Source: Rhabditophanes sp. KR3021 (taxonomy: Eukaryota; Nematoda; Chromadorea; Rhabditida; Alloionematidae). From it: a stretch of DNA of 64,000 nt. Position numbers and translations under genes: made by a program. Positions 11,026 to 20,976 of this stretch are shown piece by piece (the first letter of the stretch is position 1; the number at the start of each line of letters is the position of its first letter). Under the pieces are notes generated by a model, which made no database searches, was not told where the DNA came from, and was given only the letters and a program-made list of their open reading frames with translations. The DNA lies in contig CAUJLY010000004.1 in the NCBI GenBank assembly GCA_963281155.1, positions 1,054,001 to 1,118,000 on the forward strand. The letters are read 5' to 3'.

Positions 11026-12449
11026 ATGGGAGCCCTTTTAGCGATTCCTATGTGCGCTGCTTCAGTAAGTTAAGGCAATGAGTATTTGTTAATTATTTAA
11101 TTTGCAGACAGCATGTTGCTTCGGAACTACCGCATGTTCTCTTTGCTGCAGCTGCATTGGCACCTCAAAATCCTCGACCACTACTAGAATCATGTACATC
11201 CTGATGTTACTGGTAGGAACAATCGTCTCAGCCATCATGCTCTCCACAACAGTACAGGAAAAACTGTCTAAATCAGATTGGTTCTGCCAGGGCTTGGGAA
11301 TAGACTGCAAAACCGTGACAGGGTATCAGGCAGTTTACAGGTTATGCGCAGCTATGGCAACTTTTTTCGCCGCAATGTCTCTGATTATGATTGGCGTAAG
11401 AAGTTCGAAAGACCCGCGTGCTGGGCTTCAAAACGGTCTGTGGTTTTTCAAGTATTTGGCAGTTACAGGAATCACTGTCGGATACTTTATGATAACCTCA
11501 AAAGCTTTCTCTGAACCTTTAATGTTCATCGGCTTGATCGGGGCATGCCTATTCATCTTGATTCAATTAATCCTTATTATCGACTTTGCCCATGGCCTTG
11601 CTAAAGGGATGATAGAAGCTTATGAGGAAAGTGAATCAAGAAGTTGGGCCGTGATCTTATATTCATTCATCATAGCAAATTACGTTGGCTCAATCATTGG
11701 AGTAATATTCTTATTCAAAAATTACGCCGGAGAAGGTTGTGGCTTATCTAAATTTGCTATTATATTCAATGTTATCTTGTGTGTGATTGTTTCAGTCATC
11801 TCCATTTTACCAAGAGTTCAAGAACATTTTCCTTACTCTGGATTGTTGCAGTCTTCATTTATGTCAATGTATACCGTCTTTTTGACATGGTCTTCTTTGA
11901 CAAGCAGTCCAGACCATGCCTGCAATCCACATTTGAAGGAAATTTTTCTGGGTACCGATACCCAAACTTACGCCACACCTGTTCCAATTGAGTCAATTGT
12001 ATCGCTCTTTATCTTTATGGCCTGTTTGTTGTATTCGGCAATAAGAGCTACTTCAAATACGTCGATGGGCGCAATTACGGGAGGAAATCAGGAAGGTGAC
12101 TTATTGCCATTGAGTACGTGTTTAGTTTAAATATTTGATCTGTTGTAACGTTATTAACCTTATTCTTTTAGCTTCATCGAACGACGACGCCGAAGGAGGA
12201 ACTGTTTATGACAACGAAAAGGATGGAGTCTCATACCCTTATAGCATGTGTCATTTTATCTTCTGTTTAGCTTCACTCTATGTCATGATGACGATGACTT
12301 CTTGGTATAGTCCAGATAATGATATAAAGCATCTGAACTCAAATATGGCTTCAGTATGGGTGAAACTTGCTTCTTCGTGGGTTGCTCTTCTGATGTATAC
12401 TTGGACTATGACTGCCCCAGCCATTTTTCCTGATAGAGAATTCTATTAA
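11026..12449 (+). CDS. SERINC (serine incorporator / TMS1 family)
   Basis: Three exons (11026-11064, 11108-12113, 12172-12449) encode 440 residues, the normal family length. The N-terminus has the typical Cys clusters (TACCFGTTACSLCCSC) and about ten membrane spans follow. The C-terminal part carries the family signature DNEKDGVSYPYSMCHF and LASLYVMMTMTSWYSPD, then WVKLASSW. SERINCs are multipass membrane proteins linked to phospholipid scrambling and serine lipid synthesis. The start gives MGALLAIP, the expected family N-terminus. TMEM258 follows 320 bp downstream on the same strand. Confidence 0.95.
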
Positions 12450-12768
12450 GGCAAACAAACAGTTGTATACTCACCATTCGTGAAAATTACAAATCTTTTT
12501 CAAAATATATTATTTGTGTGTCACCACATGACATTGTAACTATTGTACTACTATATACGCTATTTTAATTCATAAATTTTTTTTGATTACATCACGTTTT
12601 GTATTTATTCATAATAGCTTTATTAATGGCGTGACCAGGTTGCGATCCCAAAAAGAATGCTAGATACTGGTATTGGTACAATGACATCGATAACAGTTGG
12701 AGCTAAAACCAAGCTACGTGTTTACTTGATACCTAAACTATTAGTAAATTATAAACGAAACTCTAAAA

Positions 12769-13039
12769 ATGGAAAGATACGCAGGCCCAGTTAATCCAGC
12801 TTATTTTGACAAGTTGTCTATTATATTTATGATTATTGGCATGACATTCACTGCTAAATTCCTAACTTATGCGGTAATAAACTAATTAGAGTATTAACAA
12901 ATTAATTCAACTATTTAAGGTGACAACTCCAAAGCAATCAAGATCAATCCTCCAAGAAGTCATCTTGGCCTTTTTCTGCTCACTTTTCCTTGGAGCAGGA
13001 ACTCTCTTCTTAATGCTATCAGTTGGGATTTATGTCTAA
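12769..13039 (+). CDS. TMEM258, oligosaccharyltransferase subunit
   Basis: Two exons (12769-12873, 12920-13039) encode 74 residues. The sequence begins MERYAGPVNPAYFDKLS and ends LFLMLSVGIYV, both diagnostic of TMEM258 (usually 75-80 residues). Two membrane spans are visible. TMEM258 is a small subunit of the ER oligosaccharyltransferase that N-glycosylates nascent proteins. ALG12, a lipid-linked oligosaccharide enzyme, lies 1.2 kb downstream, but an opposite-strand gene lies between them. Confidence 0.95.
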
Positions 13040-13584
13040 GATATTTTATTTAATGATCAAGTCTAACTATGGAGTTTATTTTGCTACTTAAATGCAATCT
13101 AAATTTAACTATCTTTATGTAACTTGTTTCTTTCGCATTCATCTTATTTATGTTATATAAAAGTGATGTTATACTGGATTGTTTTATGTGTTAAATTTGT
13201 CCCAGAATGAAAGTCATTCATAGGACATTTGTTGTGGCACTTATTCACGGAAATTGAGCATTTGATTTATTTTCGCGACGTCAAGTCTGAAATCACTTTT
13301 TGTTATGTTACTTTTGCAGCCATTGCTAAGGACGTGCTTTTCATCTTTGGTATGTGTAAAGTAATCGACATTTTAATATATTGGTCTAATTTGGGTAGTC
13401 TTTGATATGCCCTTGATAAAAGTTTATCTTTACTAAGTCTAAAAGTTCACTTACATAGCAAAATCAACTCCCTTAATACGAATCCCGTATCTAAGCATTT
13501 TCCTTTCATAACAATTTCCCACACTTCTGAACAATATTCTCACCACATATTTGAGGCCATCAAATGGGCATTGTATAATTTCTG
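13040..13584. other. Intergenic with a possible orphan minus-strand exon
   Basis: Most of this is featureless. From 13583 to about 13457 the minus strand reads openly after a TTTAG acceptor, giving GLKYVVRILFRSVGNCYERK and a stop after VDFAM. This may be a terminal exon of the basic-protein gene just upstream, but no matching GT donor at the right phase is present, so I leave it unjoined. Confidence 0.3.
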
Positions 13585-14086
13585 CTAAATTAAAAAAATA
13601 ATTCTATTTAATGTTTGATAAAGAGCATCCATTAGGTCCCGTTTGTTTTCAAGTAAGAATTTGGCTGCATTTATTCTGATGTATATCCACGGATTTTCTT
13701 TCCAACATCTGGACATGAAATTAAAGCCATTACATCTGAATGATATTATGCCTTTTTCAGAAACATTAAAATTCTGGAAAAAGGAAAATGAGATATGGAT
13801 AATTAAAAGTGGTACTTACGAGATATTTATTTGTAACTAATTTCATTTTTTCTTCAAGATCTTTTTTAACTTCTATCTCCTTCCTTTTTCGTTGCCTAAC
13901 TTTTTGTTGATTTCTTAATAATTGTTCTAAATAATTCAGATTATTTGTATGTTTCTTCTTCTTTGTGTAACTCTTAAACAAATACTTCAAATTATCCTTA
14001 CGGCTACCAACTCCATACTTGACATGCGGAATATTTTCTCTGCTTAAATGTTTTTTCCTCTCTCTTGCCGGTGCAGGCATTTTCAT
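13585..14086 (-). CDS. Small Lys/Arg-rich protein, family unknown
   Basis: Exon 1 (14086-13820) starts MKMPAPARERKKHLSREN and is strongly basic with a coiled-coil stretch (NQQKVRQRKRKEIEVKKDLEEK). A good donor GTAAGT joins it in frame to exon 2 (13773-13585), which reads FNVSEKGIISFRCNGFNFMS and ends at a TAG. Total about 151 residues. The composition suggests a nucleolar or mitochondrial RNA-binding protein, but I do not recognise the family. A further open stretch downstream might replace the last residues of exon 2. Confidence 0.45.
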
Positions 14087-14228
14087 ACAAAGATTGAAAC
14101 TTAACACTGTCCGTATGTGAACTTTTACGAAGACTCTACTACGTCCATCCTCCTAACACGACATTTGGAAAGGACAAACAAAACATTTAAACCCGACAAT
14201 TGCATTTCCTCACATAAATAACTCTAAA

Positions 14229-15750
14229 ATGGACAATATTAAAGGCACAGAATGGATGGTTTTTATAGCCACGATGATGAGCATCATATTAGCATCTTTT
14301 ACAAAGGTAGAAGAGAGCTTCAATACAAATGCTATTCATGATGTCATTTATCATAAATGGAACATATCAGAGGTTTGTTTCGCTTAAATTTTCTTTATGA
14401 TAAATTATTTAGTATGACCATAATGTATTTCCCGGAGTTGTTCCAAGAACATTCGTTGGAGCCTTATCAATTGGAGTTGCTTCAATGCCTTTCGTTGGCA
14501 TTATGAGTGTATTCCATGCTTCTAAGTATTGGTCTTTGTGCATCGCAAGGATAATACTTGGTTGTGGGGTTTTATTATCGTTCTGCAACTTTGCCAGATC
14601 TGTAGAGAAACATTTTGGAGAAAAAACAGCTCATTTTCTACGTCTAATTGTAGCATCACAGTTCCACTTTTTATTTTATGCTTCCCGACCACTTCCAAAT
14701 ACATTTGCTCTAATACCAGTTTTGTACATTTATACACTGCTTTTGGACGGTCGATACATTAGAGCATGCAAAGTAGCAACATTTACTGCTTTTGTATTCC
14801 GATTTGAATTAATTTTACTGTTCGGACCACTCTTTTTGCCTATACTTTTAACCAGACAATTGCCTATATCAACAGCTGTACTAAATGGATTATGGTCTTT
14901 ATTTGTGTCGCTACTAATAACGATCCCAATTGATTCTCTTTTTTGGGGAAGATGGATTTACCCAGAAGGTGAAGTGGTGTGGTTTAACGTATTTCAAAAT
15001 AAAAGCCATTTATATGGAACTTCCCCTTTGTGGTGGTATTTTAGTTCAGCATTACCGAGAGCTTTGGGTGCAACTTTGATTTTGGTGCCATTTGGCTTGT
15101 ATATGGAGACGAGATTAAGAAAGTTAATTATACCAGGCATTATATTTGTCATTTTGTACTCGGCTCTACCACACAAAGAATTACGTTTTATTATTTACGT
15201 TTTTCCATTGCTTAATTTGGCAGCTGCCAATTTTATGGCAAGAGCATGGATTAATAAGGACAAATCATTTGTGAGGAAGATATTTGCTCTTGGCATTGTC
15301 AGTCATTTAGCCATCAACTTAATAATGACTATGTTGATGATGTATGTTTCCGCTAGAAATTACGCGGGCGGAGATGCCTTAGCCTACCTTCAACATATGC
15401 AAAGGTTCGACAAACACAAGAATATTAGTGTTCATATAGATGAATATGCTGCTCAGACAGGAATTTCAAAATTTGTACATTATTATGATGCTTGGAATTA
15501 CGATAAAAATGAAAGTTCCCAACTTGATCCAGAAGCTTTAGCTGATCACCATTTTATTATTGTTGGAGATTATAAAGAAGATGTCAAACAAAAGGCAACA
15601 AAAGTTTTTGGAAAAAGTCATAGACAATATTTTGGTGTTGAGACTTTCGACAAATTGCATATGGTGAAATCGAAAAAGTTTCCTTATTATTGGCCAATAC
15701 TTAAATTTAAGGATAAATTGGTAGTAATGAGAAGAAAGGGAGATGCTTAA
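14229..15750 (+). CDS. alg-12: ALG12 alpha-1,6-mannosyltransferase
   Basis: Two exons (14229-14372, 14413-15750) encode 493 residues, matching the family length (about 490). The first lumenal loop has the GT22-type acidic motif in TKVEESFN, followed by YDHNVFPGVVPRTF, which is typical of ALG12. Further on are NTFALIPV, NKSHLYGTSPLWWYF, HKELRFIIYVFP and YAGGDAL, all in family order, with many membrane spans. ALG12 uses dolichol-P-mannose to add the eighth mannose to the lipid-linked oligosaccharide in the ER. Intact, no unusual residues noted. Confidence 0.95.
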
Positions 15751-16786
15751 ATTACAATATTCACTGTCTCAACTAATTTTGCTTTATTATTAATAAATTA
15801 TGGACAATTTCTTTATTATTGATGGTTTTATATGAAAAGATTCTAAGATATATCTTAAAGTAGAATTTGATCTGAATGATTATCTCAAACAAAATATGTA
15901 ATCTATTTTCCCGAAATAAGCACATCTATAAATGAGAGATTTTGATATGAATAAGACAATACTTAATATAAAGTCAATTTATTTGTTTTAATGCTTAAAT
16001 TAATTGCAGAGTATATCAAAAAAGTAACTTCATACTTTAAATGACTTTTCAAATGAGCAATGGTAAAGTATTTAAGAAGGCTGAACCAACGGAAATGGTG
16101 AAGCTTTTGCAACGTTTACGTTACTAGTCTTTGGGGTGTTTGATGTCAGAGGTATTCGTTTCTCCATATATTATCTAGATTAATTTTATTTATTCCACAA
16201 CAGTCAATCATACATTTAAGCAATTATAATTTTCAGGGTATCTTTAGCCTCAGATTTTCAAATCATTTTAGCTATTAGTTATGTTAAATACCTGTATTTA
16301 AGTATCAATTTTTGTGCCATTAAACTTTTATCCCTAAAATCTCTTCATTGCAAAAGAATGTATAACGGAGAAAAGTGTGTTTGGCTTAATTATCCATATA
16401 TCCTGATTACATTGAATAATTTGAGTGGTCATATGGAATGAAATTGGCCAGGAGGCCTGCTGTATAATCTGATAATGTAATATGTAATTTTGTGTTTTTA
16501 TAATGTTTAAAATCTAATATATTTCTTATAATAAATGTTTATCCCTATATATGTTGTGTCCTGTTATCTTCTAAACAACTTCTATTCAAAATTATTAGTA
16601 ACTTGTATAATTTACTGAAAATAAACTTTCCGATTTTGAATTACAAAAATAGACCATCTCTTAATACCCTTCGTTTTTAGACGTTCAAAAAATGTGAATA
16701 TTATTTAATAACACAAATCTAAACACATTTTTTATCTATTCACATTTTTATTAGAAATTAAAAAAATCTTTATAAAATAACCTTAT
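15751..16786. other. Intergenic between convergent genes
   Basis: One kilobase of AT-rich DNA with poly(A)-type hexamers. A 28-codon open frame at 16041 (MTFQMSNGKVFKKAEPTEMV) is too short and unsupported to call. No repeat or RNA gene seen. Confidence 0.4.
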
Positions 16787-18004
16787 TTAAACACGCAAAA
16801 TCTCAATAGAATTACCAAAAGTAATGCTAATCCATTGGGGATGTCTGCTTCCCCATTGAACATTATTAATTTCAGCAGCAGCTCCATATGTTCTGAGTGA
16901 AGTTCCTTCTATCATATCGTCATGAATTTGCCAGATCAAAGCTTGGTTGTCTCCAGACCCACTGCAAATGTGATTTTTGTTTGTTGGCGACCATGCTATT
17001 GAATTGATTTCTGATGTTTTATGGGTGCAGGTTTTCAGGATTCTGTCAATCATACGGATGTCGAGGATATTTATTTTGTTGGAGTTAGTAGCTAGAATGG
17101 CGAGGATGTTGTCGTCAAGTTTGTTAATTTGGACTCGGGAGAGAGGACTTTTGAAAGCATCGTCATATAAAATGGTGGAATTCGTCATGTCCCGTAAGTC
17201 GAATTTACGAATACTTCCGTCAAGACTGGCAGTCACAAAGGTGTCACGTGACGTGAAATTAATATCGTTTACGCCTTTGTCATGAGCGATTAAATGTGCT
17301 TTTACTTTCGCTTTGGATACATTTACAACTTGAGCTGTTTCTAGTTCCCAGATGATGCACGTTGAATCACTTGACGATACTCCGATACGAGTTGGCTCAT
17401 GGTGACTCCAATCCATTGATGTGTACGGTCCATTATACCCTTGATTTGTTGTCTAAATAAATTTAAATGAAAAGCATTAATAAATTTAATCTACCGATTG
17501 AAGTTTATCCAGCAAACTCATCTTTCCATCATCACTAATCTTATAAATCCTCAAATAATCCGAAGACGTACACATTAAATCATAAATAGACGTACTATCA
17601 GGAGTAAAAAGAATCTTTGTCGGTGGATAACTATGATCAGCAAATTGTCTAGCCCTCAACTCGTTACTCTTTTCATCCAGCTCAATGATTCCAACTTTGT
17701 TATGTTTGAATTTTTCAGATGTCATGTGTAGTGTACCCAAACCTATTCTAAGCCTGGTAGGATCTTTTCTGTTAGAAATACCAGTAGCAAATAAACCATC
17801 CTCACAAGTAAAGCGATAAACCTCGCATTTGGCAGGTTCATTAGATCTGTTCATAGCCGCTGCCATTTGTTGCTGAATTAACCTAGCCTGATTCATATTA
17901 TTTAACTGTCCAAAATTCTGAACGCCGTTAATAGGCATTCCACCGCCATTCATAAACATCCCATTAAAATGCTGGACATGGTTAGGCAAATTATTATTAT
18001 TCAT
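16787..18004 (-). CDS. DCAF7/WDR68 WD40 adaptor
   Basis: Two exons (18004-17495, 17452-16787) encode 391 residues. After an Asn/Gln/Met-rich N-terminal tail of about 50 residues, WD40 repeats follow with DCAF7-specific blocks: HSYPPTKILFTPD, SSDYLRIYKI, SSDSTCIIWELETAQV, LIAHDKGVNDINF, GSIRKFDLRDM, SGSGDNQALIWQIHD, and the conserved end NSIEILRV. DCAF7 (nematode SWAN proteins) is a scaffold for DYRK/HIPK kinases and a CUL4 substrate receptor. The low-complexity N-terminus makes it longer than the vertebrate protein (about 340). The gene ends downstream of ECHDC1 on the same strand, only 170 bp away, so the two may be co-transcribed. Confidence 0.92.
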
Positions 18005-18174
18005 GTTGACATCAATAAATTAGGTTAAACTAATAAAGAAACAAAATATTCTTGCAATATGTTTATTTATGCGATTTTAGAGAGGAATTGGTGAATAAGC
18101 CTTTTACCAATCTTACTTTATGGTATTCGATGCAAGATTAGGTGGGAGCTTTATTAAATTGAGTATAGTACGTT

Positions 18175-19077
18175 TTATTTGTGCTTGACTACATTGGCAA
18201 GAGCGACTTTATGGCCTTTCGAGCCCCATAATTTGGTTGAATATTCTATTTCAATAGAATGTTGATCTGTGGGATGCGAATGTTTGGAATATTTACAATT
18301 ATTTAAGGCATTAAACATCAACTTCCCATTTTGAATGACTTCACGGCTGTTTTGGGAAATCTTTCCAATGAATTTGTTAAAATCCTCCTCACTATCATAA
18401 ATTTGGTCAGCCAAGCCATACTCAAGGGCTTCATCAGCTTTCAAAATAATACCCATCATTAGCAACTTAACAGCATTCTTTTTTCCAACTATTTCCATCA
18501 ACTTTCCTGCTCCATTCCATGTCTGAATAACACCCATCTTTCCCTGAACAACTCCAAATTTAGCATTCTCATGAAAGATCCTCATATCACAATTTGCAGC
18601 AACTTCCGTTCCTCCTCCCAAACAATACCCCCTAATATCAGCTACAGACAACACCGGAAGTTGACTTAATCTATTTAAAACATTCCCAAAGTAACAATTC
18701 ATCCAATACCCACCCTCCGTGTCAGCTATTTCTTTTACAAAATTTAAGTCACCACCCGAACAAAAGTCATTTCCGGAACCTTTGATTACAACAACTTTTG
18801 GGAGCAGTGCCAATGATTCAAGAGAAGTTATACAATCGTCAAAGTCACTGAACATTTTCCCTGTAAGAATATTTGTATAATCAAGTAAATATTTGACAAA
18901 CATACCCGTAAAACTATTCTTTTTACCTTCATTTGTAATCAAAATTTGCGCTAGATCCTCATTTTTAAAGGATAACTCTACTTTTCCACCTTCGAATGAC
19001 TTGAAAAAAGTCTTGGCTTTCTCCAAAGTAAAGTCTTTTCTTGCCACTTTTGAACAAACTCCCCGGCTCACAAACAT
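18175..19077 (-). CDS. ECHDC1-like crotonase (ethylmalonyl-CoA decarboxylase)
   Basis: A single exon of 300 residues starting MFVSRGVCSKVARKDF. The crotonase fold is shown by GSGNDFCSGGDLNFV, RGYCLGGGTEVAANCDMRIF (oxyanion-hole glycines) and KFGVVQGKMGVIQTWNGAGKL. The pattern fits ECHDC1, which removes ethylmalonyl-CoA formed by side reactions of acetyl-CoA carboxylase; other enoyl-CoA hydratase-like enzymes cannot be excluded. The first 15 residues are basic and could be a weak mitochondrial presequence. Unusually for this window there are no introns. It is head-to-head with AMMECR1, sharing a 145-bp promoter. Confidence 0.75.
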   Translation of the reverse strand: MFVSRGVCSKVARKDFTLEKAKTFFKSFEGGKVELSFKNEDLAQILITNEGKKNSFTGMFVKYLLDYTNILTGKMFSDFDDCITSLESLALLPKVVVIKGSGNDFCSGGDLNFVKEIADTEGGYWMNCYFGNVLNRLSQLPVLSVADIRGYCLGGGTEVAANCDMRIFHENAKFGVVQGKMGVIQTWNGAGKLMEIVGKKNAVKLLMMGIILKADEALEYGLADQIYDSEEDFNKFIGKISQNSREVIQNGKLMFNALNNCKYSKHSHPTDQHSIEIEYSTKLWGSKGHKVALANVVKHK

Positions 19078-19222
19078 AACTATTTTACTTGAATATAACT
19101 TAATTGACAATCATCAACACAGTGCCTTAACAAGAACATTGGAAGGGAGTGTACACAATATTTGTTAACGATTCACACAACAAACGTGCATTCACAAAGC
19201 AATCATTCCCCCACCCAGAAAA
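19078..19222. promoter_or_regulatory. Short bidirectional promoter (ECHDC1 / AMMECR1)
   Basis: Only 145 bp separate the start codons of two divergent genes, so the promoters and 5' leaders of both must lie here. Just before the AMMECR1 start is CCACCCAG, an acceptor-like site 4 nt from the ATG. No TATA-like element stands out. Confidence 0.5.
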
Positions 19223-19865
19223 ATGTCCACAGCTACTATAACTCCCGAATACGTCTACAACTGCTTCGACGTCATCACCAATTACTTGCAAGGCAACACC
19301 AAATTTCAAGTTTCACCGGAGATACCAAACGAAAAATAGTTTGTTTAAGGGTAAAAAATATGAATATTTACTATCTATTTTTAGCCCTCTCTTTGTGACC
19401 TGGACGACTGGACCCGATAAGGATTTGCGTGGATGTATTGGAACTTTTTCAAAAAATCTGGCCCTTAGAGAAGGTCTACGTGACTTTGCTATAAGTTCAG
19501 CTTTTAAGGACACTCGATTCAGACCTATTTCGGTCAAGGAATTGCCAGCTCTTAATTGTGGAGTTTCGTTGCTAGTAAAATTTGAGCAAGCAAAGGATTG
19601 CTTTGATTGGGAGGTTGGAAAGCATGGAATTAGAATTGAATTTACTAAGAGAGGTGATCGCAATCAGTATGATGGGGTTTTCTTGCCAGAGGTTATGCCT
19701 GAGCAAGGTTGGGATAAGGAAACGACTTTAAAACATTTGGTTAGAAAAGCTGGGTATGACGGACCTGTTAATGATGAGTTATTCGAGTTGATTCGGTTGG
19801 AAAGGTTTCAGAGTGTTAAGATGACTAAGAGTTACCAGGATTATGTTCAGAACAGGCCACAATAA
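19223..19865 (+). CDS. AMMECR1 domain protein
   Basis: Two exons (19223-19338, 19385-19865) encode 198 residues. Joining restores the conserved EKYPLFVTW, and the invariant AMMECR1 signature LRGCIGTF follows. Later blocks are DTRFRPIS, DWEVGKHGIRIEF, LPEVMPEQGWD and MTKSYQDYVQNRP, covering the whole domain. AMMECR1 proteins are conserved from archaea to man; the biochemical role is unsettled. The start used is the first ATG after an acceptor-like AG. It converges with MTFP1, with 133 bp between stop codons. Confidence 0.95.
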
Positions 19866-19998
19866 TGGGCGATTTTATTAATAACTTGTTTCTGATTAAA
19901 ATATTTAATTAACTTCTACTTTGTGATTATAAACATTCATGTAAATAAAATTTTATTGGCCTATTCAAAAAACAACGACAATGATTCCATATTGTACC

Positions 19999-20657
19999 CT
20001 ACTCAACATGCTTATACTTAGTTCTAATAGTTTGATCCATCCCCAACTCGACCAAGCTATCAATTGGTTTGACAATAAAAGGGATCAGTGACAATCCAAG
20101 AATAGTAGTCAACGGCTTAGCAACACCCCCTCCAAATCGAGCACCTTTTGTCAAAGCCCAATGAGCAGCTTTGCAAAATCTGTTGATAACAAGGCCAGGA
20201 ATGAAGACTGATGCCAAACTTTGCCAGACAACTGTATCGCCCATCTTGATCATAACAGCATTTTGTTTTTCTTCCCCAGTAGCATATGTTTTTTTGGATG
20301 TTTTTTGTCCTTTGTCAAAGGTGTCTGCAGCGACATAGGCAAATGCTACCACGTAGGAAGCTCTAACAAAATTGACATGTACCAAAGCTCGAAAAGCCTC
20401 ACCAACTTCATTTGCATACCCTTAAAAGAGACATTATTTTGATTTTATTCACCAAATTACCCAAAAATCTTATAGGCGAATCTCTGTAAATATCAATCTG
20501 CTTCGCGCAACACCCCAAATCTGTACTTTGCCCTAAAGGACATGAAGTGCTTTGACTGGAGGTGGATGTAATTGTGGGTAAGAAACCTAAAATTAGAAGT
20601 TATTTCCGAAAATGACGCGTTCAAACCTTTGGGCTTCGTGATAGATTCGTTATCCAT
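19999..20657 (-). CDS. MTFP1 / MTP18 mitochondrial fission process protein
   Basis: Three exons (20657-20627, 20586-20461, 20420-19999) encode 192 residues. After a Ser/Thr-rich N-terminus the sequence IDIYRDSPIRFLGYANEVGEAFRALV is the MTFP1 hallmark. It is followed by hydrophobic segments and by SVFIPGLVINRFCKAAHWAL and LTTILGLSLIPFIVKPID, with a C-terminal basic tail. MTFP1 is an inner-membrane protein that promotes mitochondrial fission. The N-terminal 45 residues are unlike the vertebrate protein. Confidence 0.92.
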
Positions 20658-20976
20658 AATAAAATAGATAAAAAAAGGTGATGATCAAGGCTGAAGATGC
20701 AGAATAGTATCAATATGATTGGAAGCTAGTCAAACTGCGTCATACCAATGTGCGTCTTCTCTCTCTTTCGACTCACAGACACACACATTCGAATAAATTA
20801 TTTAGTTATGATGGTGTTTCAACTTTTCATTATTAACTTCTCTTTGTCAAAATATAAATGTCCTTGACATACTCTTGGTTGAATAAACCACTGACCATCA
20901 CTACAAAAAAGAACTTCTCTAAATCAATGGAAGCATCATTTCTCCCAACCTTGTTTTGTTTTTAGTATTCTAATTA
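20658..20976. other. Divergent promoter region
   Basis: About 320 bp between MTFP1 and the SDR fusion gene. It has a CT/CA-rich patch (20756-20790) and a TTTTTAG acceptor-like site at 20961-20965, 11 nt before the next start codon. Confidence 0.45.
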